Of a DNA stretch of 64,000 bases, positions 49,854-61,059 are shown one piece after another. This stretch comes from Anthracocystis setariae (lineage: Eukaryota > Basidiomycota > Ustilaginomycetes > Ustilaginales > Ustilaginaceae): the NCBI GenBank assembly GCA_928724745.1, contig CAKMXJ010000016.1, forward strand, positions 386,501 through 450,500, read 5' to 3'. Numbering within the stretch: the first letter of the stretch is position 1; the number at the start of each line of letters is the position of its first letter. The notes below the pieces were generated by a model that did no database searches, was not told the origin of the DNA, and saw only the letters and a program-made list of their open reading frames with translations. The position numbers and the translations under genes are program-made.

Positions 49854-52800
49854 TTAGAAATGTGAAATGCCCTCGGACTCCATCTTGCCCATCCGCTTGG
49901 TCTGCTTGCCAAATTGTCGCTTCACTTTGGCCATTCCATCCTCTGCGTTGGTTTTCACCCAGGAAAGGGTGCGGAAGCCCTTGAGTTGGGCTGCTCCACG
50001 CTCATTCCGATGCAACGCCTTTGCTCTCGCTTTTCGACCCTCTGGCGTATCTGAGTCCGGATCCTCCTCCGCCATGCGGTCCAACTCTGTCTCGGTAAGC
50101 GACAGCGCATACAGCGAGTCTTCATCACCGTCACCGTCACCGCCGGCGTCAGCGTCAGCGTTGTCTCCGGCTTTCTTCGGCTTGGTCGGATCGCGATACA
50201 GATCTTGAGTGGATAGATGCGAAAGTTGCCTCCGATGCGCTGGAGCCTGAGCGCGGCTGAGAGAATCAGCTGGCTCACCCGTCGATGGACTGGCTACAGT
50301 CAAGTTCGACGCCCTACTACCATTCCTAAGCAGCTCGTTTCTGAGCGAACGCGCCTTGGGTCGTTCACCAGCATCTTGAAGTGTCATGTAGGTGTCGTAT
50401 ACGTATCGGAGCTCATGATCACCTGCTGTACACGCGCCGTGCTCAGGTGCAATGCCTCGGTGGAAGATCATGTCGATATCGACCCATCCGACAATGCGCA
50501 AGTGCGCCGCTTCAACCGCTTCGTCGCTCATGTTGGCCAGGCCACTGCGGCATATCTCTTCGAGCACAGGCAGTAGCTTTGGTGTCTTGCTCGCTTCCGC
50601 CCTGCTTTCTGACTGCAACAGTCTGGGATCACTGATGGCGCGCAAAACCGCCTGCTCCGTCTGCTCCACGTCGTCGGTCTCAAACAAGCATAGCCGACGT
50701 TGCACTCGCATCTCGTCTGCAAGCCTGTTGAGAGAGACAAATGCCCAAGCATGGTAGTGGTGTCGTCCTGGCAAGCGCGAGTCGGTTCGCAGACTCAACT
50801 CGAGTAAGTTAGGGTATCGTTGGCGCACGGGCAGCCGAATCGCGTCCTTGAGTGGCCACTCGTAACTTTTGGTCGCGCCTTGCTCCCTTTCAGCGTCGTG
50901 TTCCACGATCGGCTCAACCTGGTCGGTGCTGATCCTACCGCCCGGTGTTTGCAATAGCATATGACACGCCTTCTTGTCCAGGAAGTCCAGAGGCACGCCT
51001 GTTACCTTGAGACCGACCACCTCAACTACACCCACATGCCAGCCACGCAGAGGTCGGGGCACCGAAATCTGGACACTGCGGAACAGCAGAGTGATACGGA
51101 TCTTTCCATAACCTACACCTCCAGTGAGTGTATACCACTCTGTCGATCGACTGCTGTTCACCAGCACATCGGCCAAGCGTAGCCCGACACAACCCAAGAT
51201 CGCATCGTTTTCGCGCATGCGAGCATCTCGCACGGTGAAGTCAAATCGAGCCGTCGTCCAGTCACCAATGAAGCGCTCACTCCCCGCATTGATGTAAGGA
51301 CGCGGGTTGAGCGTCTTCGTCCTGGTACGGAAGATCGCCTCATCGTTGAGGAACACCTGCACGTACGACGACGGCAATTTTCCTCCAGAGCCGCCTTCAG
51401 CCTGACTTTCCTCCGTCGGGGCATTTCTTGGCCTTCCGGAGAATCGTTTCGAAGCGCCTCCCAAAGATTTTTGTGTGGAACGGACTTCCAGACCGGCAAT
51501 GGAATGGATATGGAAGGCTACAATCCCCGAAGGTAGCTCGGCAGTGGGAGGCTCGACAGTCGCATTTTTGGCCCCCTCGATCATCCCGATCAGCTTGCCA
51601 ACACGCTCCTTGCGCTCTTTCCTCCTGCGCAGAACTTCGTCGTCCATTGGCAAGCCGAGGCCATTGACAAACTTGTCGAACCCGGTCATGTAGGCCTTCA
51701 GGTCGTTATCCTTGGGCGACTTCTCGGCGGGGAATTTTTGTGGCGCAGGAGACGGGTTGAAATCGTCTCGCTTCCCTCTGGAATGGACCGGCGAAACCAA
51801 TTCGATCGATGCCTCTTCGTCCCCAGTCGAGCTTGCGATGCCCTTGAGCAGTTTGCGTCTCGAGGGCGTGAGTCCCGTACCTGGCGCATGCGCCAAGCTG
51901 AAGAAGCCCACGCTGTACTTGAGAGTACCTTGAACCTCGGCGCCTTTCCTCATCGGTTGGAGCTTGTCTGTGCGGGTCTCGAGCAAATTGGTGCTGCGAG
52001 ACTCGCCATTGGGTTGGAATTTGCGCATGAGTCGGCGGATTGAGATCTCGACCTTGCCAAGCGGATCGTCGGCAGAGAAGCGATCGGCATCGAAAACGGT
52101 AAAACGCACACGGTCGCGATCTCGCACCTCGTCAGGATTCACTAGCAAAAAGCCCGTCTCCTGCCAAACAGCGTCGCGTCTCTTGCGTACGATGCGCGAG
52201 GTGAACAGTGGCTTGCCCGCGCGAGCAAAGGAAGCCTGGACGAACGGATCGCTTTGACCGTTGGAGTCGGCTGCGGCAAGGTCATCTGCCTGGTGAAGCA
52301 CGAAGCAGATGACGCCAACCGAGTAAACATCTTGTGGACCATCTCCTGCACCGAGCAAGGCAGCCACATCAACGGTGTAGGAGAGCGGGGCGATGAAGCC
52401 CTTGATCACGTCTTGGACAGCATGAAACACGTAGGACGTCATGAGGGGCAGGTTCATGGCGTCGATGACCATCTTCTTTCCTAGAGGCTTTGCCGAGATC
52501 TCGAGCTTAGGTGCACCTACAAATGTGATAGCAGCGTGCTTGACAAAAGGAGCGACCGGTGTCATTTGGAGGCGCACGCGAGCCTTGCCTTCGATGCCTA
52601 TCATTTCGATCCATACTGGAAGCTCGACCGCAGCGATCTTTTGGAGACCCACACTGAGGTAGAGCAACAAGTGGATTCTCTCTGTAGGTACGTTTTTGAG
52701 CTGATCGAAATCGTCTTCGCCTTCGCGTTCCTTTTCCTCGCCAGCTGCTATGGGCTCGGCCGTGTTGATAGGGCCAGAAGAGGTGTTGCTGACGGAACTC

Positions 52801-53909
52801 AGGGCACCTTTCTTGGCAGGCGCACCGCGATAGGCAAAAGTGACTTCGAGGTTGACGAAATCACCGACATCAACTCCGGTGCCATCCTCTCCCTCGTCAG
52901 GATCGGTATAAGGGGTATGAATGTCGGGCTCCATCTTGCCCGCATCCTTGTGTGCCTGCACGACAGCGCCTTGAAGGAAGGCCTTGCTGTCCGAGGAGAG
53001 GACGCGGAAACTCTTGACTCGCAAAGGGATGGAGCCTTGATCCATATTCTCTACCCTGACGTTGTGGACGATTCCGGGCACCTGTGTCATGAGGCTGTCC
53101 TCGAGCAGATCGACGAATGGGGCAAAGTAGTCGGAGTTGATGAGCGGCCAGGCGGTGGCAAGGGCCTTATTGAGCCATTCGACCGACTCTTGGCCGTCAG
53201 TCAGGAGAGCGTTGCGGCGGGCTTCGGCTTGCATGTCGAGCGCCCACTTGGTATCGTCGCCTCTCTCCACGAGCTTGCGATGCAGAATGTGAGCACTGCA
53301 GCCCGACACGAGCGCCGCGACGATGAGGCTGTATTTGGCCAGGAAGAGTGCTGCTACGATGGTGCCGCCAAAGAAGAGCATCGTCATTGGGATGGTCTCT
53401 CTGAAAGCATCCTGTGCTTCAGCGTAGGCGCTGCTGCCAAGGTGGTTGGCTTCATCCTGATGTTCGCTCGACGTCACACCATGGAGATCTCTGGCTGTTT
53501 GAGAAGAGGTGATGGTTTCTTCTGCCTTTTGCTTGCTGTGAACTGATGGTGACCTTGGGATCGATCGCTGCTTGCTCTCTAATGAAGAGTTAGAGGCTGA
53601 TGAGGAAAGCGTTGGCTTGGCTGGGCTAGTTGAAAAGTAGGCCGAGTTGGAGTTCTCGAGACTGGTGTTGATGGAGGAACGGGCAGGTAGGGGTGGAACG
53701 GGGGGGATTTGTGAAGATTTCGACTGTGTTGAACGACGGCGCTCCGGTTCATCGTCTTGACCAAGGTCGAGGTCGCCAGCGTCGACATCTTTCATGGAAG
53801 ATTTCCTCTTGCCAGAAAGACTTGCTTTGCGCAGCCGCGATCGAATGGAACTAAAGCTTGATCGTCGTTCCGACAAGCTCTCACGCTGAACTGGGTCGGT
53901 ATCGGACAT
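49854..53909 (-). CDS. Tricalbin/Mug190-like C2-domain membrane-contact protein
   Basis: 1351 residues, intronless. Tricalbin-type proteins sit in the ER and tether it to the plasma membrane with C2 domains while an SMP domain moves lipids. The Ser/Arg-rich N-terminus is followed by a hydrophobic hairpin (about 172-208, TMLFFGGTIVAALFLAKYSLI). An SMP-like domain then begins with ESVEWLNKALATAWPLINSDY and continues through VPGIVHNVRVENMDQG. A first C2 domain near 530-660 has AADSNGQSDPFVQASF and VRFTVFDADRFSADDPLGK, with Asp residues fit for calcium. Further C2-like units lie near 800-930 (SSYVQVFLNDEAIFRTRT, GDWTTARFDFTVRDARMREND) and later. The order and length best fit the fission-yeast Mug190 group, but tricalbin proper is possible. 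Confidence 0.8.
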   Translation of the reverse strand: MSDTDPVQRESLSERRSSFSSIRSRLRKASLSGKRKSSMKDVDAGDLDLGQDDEPERRRSTQSKSSQIPPVPPLPARSSINTSLENSNSAYFSTSPAKPTLSSSASNSSLESKQRSIPRSPSVHSKQKAEETITSSQTARDLHGVTSSEHQDEANHLGSSAYAEAQDAFRETIPMTMLFFGGTIVAALFLAKYSLIVAALVSGCSAHILHRKLVERGDDTKWALDMQAEARRNALLTDGQESVEWLNKALATAWPLINSDYFAPFVDLLEDSLMTQVPGIVHNVRVENMDQGSIPLRVKSFRVLSSDSKAFLQGAVVQAHKDAGKMEPDIHTPYTDPDEGEDGTGVDVGDFVNLEVTFAYRGAPAKKGALSSVSNTSSGPINTAEPIAAGEEKEREGEDDFDQLKNVPTERIHLLLYLSVGLQKIAAVELPVWIEMIGIEGKARVRLQMTPVAPFVKHAAITFVGAPKLEISAKPLGKKMVIDAMNLPLMTSYVFHAVQDVIKGFIAPLSYTVDVAALLGAGDGPQDVYSVGVICFVLHQADDLAAADSNGQSDPFVQASFARAGKPLFTSRIVRKRRDAVWQETGFLLVNPDEVRDRDRVRFTVFDADRFSADDPLGKVEISIRRLMRKFQPNGESRSTNLLETRTDKLQPMRKGAEVQGTLKYSVGFFSLAHAPGTGLTPSRRKLLKGIASSTGDEEASIELVSPVHSRGKRDDFNPSPAPQKFPAEKSPKDNDLKAYMTGFDKFVNGLGLPMDDEVLRRRKERKERVGKLIGMIEGAKNATVEPPTAELPSGIVAFHIHSIAGLEVRSTQKSLGGASKRFSGRPRNAPTEESQAEGGSGGKLPSSYVQVFLNDEAIFRTRTKTLNPRPYINAGSERFIGDWTTARFDFTVRDARMRENDAILGCVGLRLADVLVNSSRSTEWYTLTGGVGYGKIRITLLFRSVQISVPRPLRGWHVGVVEVVGLKVTGVPLDFLDKKACHMLLQTPGGRISTDQVEPIVEHDAEREQGATKSYEWPLKDAIRLPVRQRYPNLLELSLRTDSRLPGRHHYHAWAFVSLNRLADEMRVQRRLCLFETDDVEQTEQAVLRAISDPRLLQSESRAEASKTPKLLPVLEEICRSGLANMSDEAVEAAHLRIVGWVDIDMIFHRGIAPEHGACTAGDHELRYVYDTYMTLQDAGERPKARSLRNELLRNGSRASNLTVASPSTGEPADSLSRAQAPAHRRQLSHLSTQDLYRDPTKPKKAGDNADADAGGDGDGDEDSLYALSLTETELDRMAEEDPDSDTPEGRKARAKALHRNERGAAQLKGFRTLSWVKTNAEDGMAKVKRQFGKQTKRMGKMESEGISHF

Positions 53910-55162
53910 TGTACAGTACAGGTACGGAAGACGACGATGATGTCGTCAGATGTGAGATGCTCGAGGGAAGAAATGGTTGCTGGTGCTGCTTGGAAATGTC
54001 GAAGTCGTAGATGCAGTCGACCTTGTCAGCTTAGGGAATGACAAGAATCGCATCGACAGGTCGAGACTCGACGATTGCGGGCTTTGGGGAGTGACATCCA
54101 AGCTGCAAAGAATGGTCGAGCGGCTGAGATGGAGGCAGCAGTCATGATTTGGGCTGTGCGTCGACGCAACGATGCAGTCTGCTGTGCATTATTATTAATA
54201 ATTTTTATTATTATTATTCCTGGAAATTTGGCATCAAAAAAATGCATAATCGGCTAGATTAGAGCCCACCCAACACACCGCGCGCGCGCACTGTTCACCC
54301 AAACCATCGCAGAAAATAATGCGCCTCTGATTGCACACTGCAGAAATTGATCTGCTGTACTTTAATGCGGGACTGTGTCTGACAGTCTCGAGCTAACAAC
54401 TGACAAACAAGCCAAAATCTCACAGTGCCGACTCGACCCGATCTTGGCAGCGTTTGGATATCGTCAGCAAACGGTACTCTGACCTGTCCTGCCTCTCCTC
54501 TAGATGACATGGAATTGGGTTCAAGAGTCGTCCCATTTGCCCTCGTATCACCGTTCCCACGTTGATCTGCTGAGTGGCTGTCAGCTGGTGAAGGATGGGT
54601 ACCAATACTTCCTCGCCTGCTGCCTACGTCGATCACGAGACCGGTATGTCGGGCCTGGCCCGAATGGGCGGTGCTCAGCCACGACCCAAGACTGACCAAA
54701 CGAAACAAATCAGTTCAAAGCAACACGCAGAAGCAGATCCGCCGAACAACGCACCGAGGCTCAGCGTAGATACCTTACCGCCATATCAACCTCACGATAG
54801 CAGGCAAAGGCCAACCTCGCACAAACATGAGGAGCAGTCATGATGGTGTACCTGTATGACAAAGGAATGCAATTTTGGGGGGGTTGGTGAATGGTGCCAG
54901 GCGGAACGGCGCAGTGTGTCCCGTGGACGAAAAATGTACAATACATGGACCAAGGATCAAGAGACGACGTCGACGAGTGCGAACAAAGCCTGGCACCAGC
55001 CCAACAATGTGCTTGTCGACAATCTGATCCGGGATGCGTGAATCGTCGCCGAGCTACTCGGTCGAGATGCGTATGCTAAGAAACGGATGGTGAGCTCACT
55101 ACACACGTGAGCACGTTGCTACAAGAGCAAAAGATCGTCCTCGAAGCGTATGCGGAGCGCAC
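53910..55162. other. Intergenic region without recognisable gene
   Basis: About 1.25 kb between the C2-protein start and the eL30 stop. It contains TGTACAGTACAGGTAC directly before the C2-protein ATG, an AT-rich TTATTATTAATAATT-type block (about 54188-54222) and a CGCGCGCG stretch near 54282. No supported open frame. Confidence 0.35.
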
Positions 55163-55600
55163 TTAGGCGGCAACGGTGGAGAGGAGGTCCGAGTCACCAG
55201 CATCGAGGATGGTCATAACACTGTCATAGCGAGCAAAGGGGGAAATGGAAAAAGTCAGGACGCTGTTGGTTGCTAAGGATTGTGACATGCAAACGGTCAA
55301 CGTTGCTGAAAAAGGCGATCAAACTTACCCGACGCGGAAGAGCTTACCGGCAGCGGTACCGAGAGCGACGTTGGTGCCCTGGTAGTGGTGGACGGCAGTC
55401 TTGGAAAGCATGGCGTAGTACTCGATCTCGGACTTGCGGAGGGGGGGAGTGTTGGCCGAGATGAGCACAAGCTTAGCCTTGCCAGAGCGCATGTTCTTGA
55501 GCGCGCTCTTAAGGCCGAGGGCGACCTTACCAGACTTGATGACAAGCTGGAGCTTGGTGTTGATGTTGTCCTGGGACGACTTCTTAGCCTTGGGAGCCAT
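55163..55600 (-). CDS. RPL30: 60S ribosomal protein eL30
   Basis: Exons 55329-55600 and 55163-55220 give 109 residues. eL30 is a small component of the large ribosomal subunit. The family profile is clear: [40 protein letters not shown] and [19 protein letters not shown]. The splice GTCGG/GTAAGT...TGACAG/TGTT adds [18 protein letters not shown] and a TAA stop, matching the eL30 C-terminus. The start ATG at 55600 begins [11 protein letters not shown]. Upstream in-frame sequence has only a weak alternative start. Confidence 0.95.
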
Positions 55601-57378
55601 GGTTCTGTTGATTGTGATGGGGTTGTTGAGATGAGAAAGGGTGGACAAGGGGGAAAGTTGAAAGAAGGCCTCCAGTAAGTATCACGTGTGATGCTTAACT
55701 TTCGCAGGCAAGATCCCTGTATTGCACAAGGGAGGTATCGAAAGGTCGAAAGGCAGGATGCAAAGAGAAAAAGTCGGTATGCAGCTCTTTTTCGTTGGCA
55801 CGGATTCGCAACATTCTTTTTCCCATTCTCTCCCCATACGGTCGTCTTGCCATTCCAGCTAACCACGAAAGATTGACCGAAGGATCGAGCACATCCAACT
55901 GCCCTAGAATCCTCCAACATGGTGATCTCAATCGTCCGAAATGGGCTGCTGCAAGGTCGGCGGGCTGAATTGATGGAGCGTCGCTAATATCTCCACCGAG
56001 GGAATATGACCGTCCTCACAGCAGCATTCTCTCCATCGCTGCAAGGCTGATGTCGGTCCGATTGTTTCCTGTCATCCCGGACCCTCCTTCTCCTCTGCTC
56101 CGCATGCTTTTGGTGGCTTTTCTGTGCCGAACCATGCTGCGGCGAAATCCTGGATGCATTTCTGCCTGTACGTGATACCATCCGATGCTGTTCGTCAATG
56201 TTGAGAATACTTACGCTATGAGATGTATATGCGGTGGGTCGGTATTGACTTGGAGTGACAAGAAGGAGAAACAGGCTTGGAAAACTTGGCTTAGTCCAGC
56301 ATTCTCACCACGCACTCACTCACTCACTCACTCACTCTGCGTGGCTACTGAAGCCTTGTTGGCTGCAGCATTTACTTTTAGCTGGTAAACTAACATTGCC
56401 AATCCTCACCAAAAATTCGATGCTTCTTCAACTTTGTTCAGCTCTCCGCTCAGAAGGTCTGGCTGGGCTTAGAGTCACAGAAGCCCGAATTCCAGACTGA
56501 AGGCTACAAGGGTGAAAGTGATACGTCGCGTTGTACAGCTGGGCAAATCGGAAGCATTTTCGAAACGTGAGAGTTTTTTCGACTTCTCACGTGACCTGCC
56601 AGCCTCAGTCCGTCGGCTCGAAAAATTGGCGAAATTGGAAGCAGGCAAACTGAATCTGGCTTTGTGGTGCCAAATGGCTGGTCGGATCGAGAGGGTGTGC
56701 GTGTGAGGTGCCATGTTGGAAGCGGAGAGGCACAGAAGACGGCGTGCTTCAGAGACAGGCGGCGAGCAAGTCGTTCCAAAATCGTCCAATAGCAGCGCCA
56801 GTCAAGTGTAGCAGTCAACGCAAGAGCGGAGCGCACGCTGCTGCTACCCGCCCAGGTCTGAAGCCTCTCGTCGCCATCCACCCTTTCTTCTGCTCCCACC
56901 AGTAACTCTCAAGACATACTCTAGCCAAGGTAAGATCGATCTCGCCACCTTCACCAGCGTGCTCAGGACAATCCGAAACTGTGACTTTGCAGTTCACTTT
57001 CGCCCATCAGCCAGCCCAAATCAGACAATAACTCGGCACTCGATCGTCTTTCAACCGTCCTGTATCAGCACCTGGGCTATATGCGTACGAACTTAGCTGC
57101 AATAGCGCAAAGCAAACATCTTTGACATCTGCACTCATTGGTTTCATCGCAAGTCGTTCTGACAGAGACGAAGAGTCCCAGCAATTCGCAAAAAGTCGGA
57201 AGGATTTGAGGTTTTGTTTGTTAGCCTCATACGGACGTCAGACTTTCAACAAGCGTTTCAGCCAGAACACAGTTTTCGGATTGTCCTCGAACTCTTCAAC
57301 CTCCATCCACCATCCATCGTTCAATAGTCTCTAACCTTCGACCGTCTTTCCAACACATCTTTATCACCCTGCTAAAAG
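55601..57378. promoter_or_regulatory. Divergent region between eL30 and eL37 genes
   Basis: Nearly 1.8 kb between the starts of two ribosomal-protein genes. It includes an (ACTC)6 tandem (about 56313-56337), a CTCACGTGAC palindrome near 56587 and pyrimidine-rich stretches before eL37. No protein or RNA gene was recognised, though the length would permit a non-coding RNA. Confidence 0.45.
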
Positions 57379-58104
57379 ATGACGAAGGGTACCACCTCTT
57401 TCGGTAAGCGACAGTAAGTACCATTTTCATCCTTCGACGCCAAACAACACGGGTATCACACACGCTGCATTCGGAGATGTCAGGAATGGTTACAGACAAA
57501 GGAGGATGCAGAGGACAGTGCATGGCCGAACACGACAGCGATCACACGAATGCATCAGGCAGGAGGGCAGGATCCGTTCAGGCGCAGGACACATGCTACC
57601 AGCAACTTGTACGATCAAAGTAGTGTCGGAAAGTTGGGCACGTACACAAGGCGATGGTGTCACAGGGGACGGGTTTCTAGGCTTGGTTCGAATGGTTTAC
57701 CAGTTAGAGAGTCGGACATGCCGAGATACCGAACGTGAAGGACAATCACATCGACTCTGTATGCAATGTGCGGTACTCCGTGTTGTGCTGTGCTGTCACA
57801 GCATCGCACCATCGTTCAGCCCGCTCACCCTTCACATCTCACGCTATCCACTTTCTCTTCATCCCACAGCACCAAGACGCACACCGTCTGCCGACGATGC
57901 AACGCTCGTGCCTTCCACCGTCAAAAGAAGGTCTGCGCTTCGTGCGGTTACCCCGCCGCCAAGATCCGCTCGTACGAGTGGGGCCAGAAGGCTAAGCGCA
58001 GAAAGACCACCGGTACCGGCCGCATGCGCTACCTCAAGAACGTCAGCCGCCGCGCCAAGAACGGCTTCCAGACCGGCACTGCTGGCAAGAAGGTCGCTGC
58101 TTAA
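57379..58104 (+). CDS. RPL37: 60S ribosomal protein eL37
   Basis: Exons 57379-57413 and 57870-58104 give 89 residues. eL37 is a zinc-binding protein of the large ribosomal subunit. Exon 1 encodes [11 protein letters not shown] and the split His codon; exon 2 continues [20 protein letters not shown] and [17 protein letters not shown], with the four zinc-binding Cys as CxxC pairs, and ends in a basic tail [15 protein letters not shown]. The intron is 456 nt, long compared with most in this window. Confidence 0.95.
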
Positions 58105-58822
58105 ATTTGCGTTCGCTAGCTCGTCTTTCGTTCCAAGTTTTCGTTTAGCGTTCTCTTTTGCAACCCTCGTTTGACGTCGGCCCTACTCCCGACGCTTTCA
58201 GCATATCCCCCTTTTCTCTAGTTGCGACTTGGGCTTATCTAGTCTTGGATTGTCACTCAAATGCTTTCCATCGCACTTTCTCACGCCATCCAAAAAAAGA
58301 AAAACTAGACCGATCCTTTCTTCTCGGTTGCACTCTCCAAAACAAGTGGGAGCGCAGCCAAGGGTGAAGAGAAAGCCATTTCTAGGTCTTGCGCTAGGGC
58401 ATCCTTTGGCTGTTGCTGAGCGTTGCTCTGCGCCTTGTACATCACACATCATCCAGCAATCATCCTCACATACAAACTAGTCGATTCTTCCATCTTCTTC
58501 TTTCCCCCCCATCTTTGTGTCGCCCTTGCACAAAATACATGACTCTTCAGCTCAATTTTCAGATTCCTTGTGCGACTGTGCCTGTCTCATCTCAAGGTCT
58601 CGTCTGTGAACTGTTCACGGTTGTTGGAAGCTGAAACGTCAGGGACAAGCGTTCCGGTCGAGGCCCACGCGACACTCTGGTGATGGTGTAGAGGCGTGAT
58701 TCTGTGATGAATTGGCAAATGCTGATGGGTAACGGTAACAGTTAGTCCAAGAAATTTTTCTCCGGAGATGAGAGGAGTCCAGAGCTTTTCTACTACTCTA
58801 GTGGCCAGGGCGTGATGCTGGC
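58105..58822. other. Intergenic region at convergent 3' ends of eL37 and LEO1
   Basis: About 720 bp. Only short open frames lacking domains are present. Confidence 0.35.
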
Positions 58823-60715
58823 TTACTCGTCATCGCTCTCGATGATGCGCTTCTTCTTGGCGATGGTCTGGCTTCCTGCCTGAGCATCATCCTCGCCCTC
58901 GGCATCCTGCTCATCCTCATCCGATGAGAACGAAGGTTCAGGCCTCCTAGGCTTGTCGCCAGACGACCAAGCGGCCGCGGCCTTCTTCCTAGCCCTTTCA
59001 GCCTCTTCAATCTTCCTTTCGGCCAACTCCATCTCATCAGGCTCATCATCCACCTCCATAGCATCCTCATCCTCCGACGACCTCTTCTTCTTCCTTCGAC
59101 CCGCCCCCCTACCCGCACCATCCTCATCGTCATCATCCCCCTCATCATCCACAATGAAGCCATCATCATCGTCATCGGCATATCTTTGAGCAGCTCCCCG
59201 CTTGCCCGCACCCCGCCCGGCTCCAACCTCTGCAGTGTCACCGAGATCGCTCTCATCACTGTAGTAATCGGTATTCCTGGGCCCTGCGCCTACCTTTCTA
59301 CCACCCACATATCTAGACCTTCTCCTCGACTCGATGTCAAACATGTCGTCGTCAAACTTGCCACTCTTTCGATCCGCCTTTTGACGTTCGCGGATTCTCT
59401 TCTTCTCGGCATCCTTGAGCTCTTTCTCGATGCGCGCCTTTTCAACCTCGGGATCGAGCGCGCCTTCGCCGGCAGCGGTAGCCACCACACGTGCGGTCTT
59501 CTGGAATCGCAACGCTTTGGCAATGCGACGATGCGTCTCGGACTGCGTATCGGCAGGGGTGAACGAGAGCGAACCAGCGATGGGAGCCTGTGCTTCCATT
59601 ACGGCTTCGCGCTTGTGCGGAACGACAAGGTACGAGAGGCTTTGAGCGGGTCGATTGGAGGAGCCGATGGATCCCATGGGCATGGTCGAGGTGGCTTGAC
59701 TGAGCAGTTGAGACGAAGGCCCGGCGGATTGGGAGCTGGCGCCAAGTTGCGGCGTATTGGTGCCCGTGTTGGCGGCGGTGGAAACACGACCCTTTTCGGT
59801 CTGTTGAGTGATGTCAAACAGTTCACTGCCGACCTGGAGGGACATGGTTCCATCGCTCCAGCGTACGATTCTGGCATTCGACTCAGGCACTCGTGCACCG
59901 TCGTCGTCGAGCTCGTTGGTGTACCGCCATCGGATGGTGTTGCAAGTTCGAAGCAAGCTAGCAGCGCCGACATCGTTATCGAAACCAGAGTTGAAGCCTT
60001 CTTCTCGAAGCGTCTTGTCTTCCTCGTCGGCGTTCCAGGATTTAGCGTCAAATGGTGTAGTGACGTAGCGGAGGAAATGGGGTATCCTAGCAAGCCAGTG
60101 CTCCTTGGTCCTGCGAACTGGAAGCTGTGCGAGAGCAACGTGGGCGACTTCGATATTATCGTCTGCTGGCAAGTCGTCATCTTCGTCCTCTTTGTATTCG
60201 AGCTGACGTCTAGCATCCTCGTCCATGTCCTGAGAGCCTTGGTGACCGTAAGGGCTTGCGCTGCGTGACGATCGGTCGGATCGGTCGCCACGAGGAGGAG
60301 ATGAGGGGCCGAGGGGTGGAGGAACGGGTGGGCTGTTAGAGCCAGCAGGGGGAGGGGAAGCCGAGTTAGATGCGACGCGTTGCCTAGCTCGTCGCACTTT
60401 GGCCCGAATGGCTTGGTTCTCCTCCTCCTCCTCGTCGTCGTCGTCATCGTCATCATCATCATCATCGGCGTTTGCGGTGGGTCGCTGATCTTGTTCACCA
60501 TTGTCTCGGTTGCTGTTACGCTTCACAGCCCTGACGGGCGCCTCCTCTTCTTCATCGTTGTCATCTCCGAACAAAGCATCTTCGAGATTATTGCTGGCTT
60601 CGGGTGCAGCAATAGAGTCTACTACTGGAGCTTCTTGCCTGGGAGAGACAGCTGCGACGGGCTGCTCGGACTCGACCGCTGATGCAGCTTCTGGAGTAGT
60701 CTCGCGGTCCGACAT
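58823..60715 (-). CDS. LEO1: Paf1-complex subunit Leo1
   Basis: 630 residues from the ATG at 60715. Leo1 belongs to the Paf1 complex, which travels with RNA polymerase II and supports elongation and histone modification. Residues about 60-190 are low-complexity and acidic. The Leo1 core follows: NIEVAHVALAQLPVRRT, HFLRYVTTPFDAKSWN, CNTIRWRYTNEL, ESNARIVRWSDGTMSLQVGS and ELFDITQQ, then SYLVVPHKREAVMEAQ and FTPADTQSETHRRIAKALRF. A Lys/Arg-rich helical region and a second long acidic tail (Asp/Glu runs, ending ESDDE) complete the protein. A TTG-started extension of two codons was rejected in favour of this ATG. Its start is divergent from MGM101, about 345 bp apart. Confidence 0.93.
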   Translation of the reverse strand: MSDRETTPEAASAVESEQPVAAVSPRQEAPVVDSIAAPEASNNLEDALFGDDNDEEEEAPVRAVKRNSNRDNGEQDQRPTANADDDDDDDDDDDEEEEENQAIRAKVRRARQRVASNSASPPPAGSNSPPVPPPLGPSSPPRGDRSDRSSRSASPYGHQGSQDMDEDARRQLEYKEDEDDDLPADDNIEVAHVALAQLPVRRTKEHWLARIPHFLRYVTTPFDAKSWNADEEDKTLREEGFNSGFDNDVGAASLLRTCNTIRWRYTNELDDDGARVPESNARIVRWSDGTMSLQVGSELFDITQQTEKGRVSTAANTGTNTPQLGASSQSAGPSSQLLSQATSTMPMGSIGSSNRPAQSLSYLVVPHKREAVMEAQAPIAGSLSFTPADTQSETHRRIAKALRFQKTARVVATAAGEGALDPEVEKARIEKELKDAEKKRIRERQKADRKSGKFDDDMFDIESRRRSRYVGGRKVGAGPRNTDYYSDESDLGDTAEVGAGRGAGKRGAAQRYADDDDDGFIVDDEGDDDDEDGAGRGAGRRKKKRSSEDEDAMEVDDEPDEMELAERKIEEAERARKKAAAAWSSGDKPRRPEPSFSSDEDEQDAEGEDDAQAGSQTIAKKKRIIESDDE

Positions 60716-61059
60716 GGTCAAGTGATGAGTCTATGTCGGAGAATCGCCGAATGATCCAGCGGATGTTCCGTCGATGTTGCTCGGACCAAGACAAGCAACG
60801 CCGATGAAAGGAAAGAATGGTCGGTTCTATGCACCGCGTCTCAAATTCAACACGTTTGGTTCCCACTGAATTCCTATCGCGCGAGAACAGTGGCGTGTCA
60901 CAGAATGGCTGAGTGAGTGAGTCCCACCCTGAACATGCGATTTTTGGCAGAGTGTGAGTGGCTGAGCACACCAAGTCGCATTCAACGTTTACCTCTACCC
61001 CACATCGTCCATCTATCACTGGACAGGTTGCAAACCGAGCAATTTTACCAAGCCCCATC

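Noticed and set aside
52536..53546. 336-codon plus-strand open frame
   Set aside because: Antisense to the C2-domain protein; no recognisable domain.
59186..60268. 360-codon plus-strand open frame
   Set aside because: Antisense to LEO1; composition reflects the complement of its acidic codons.
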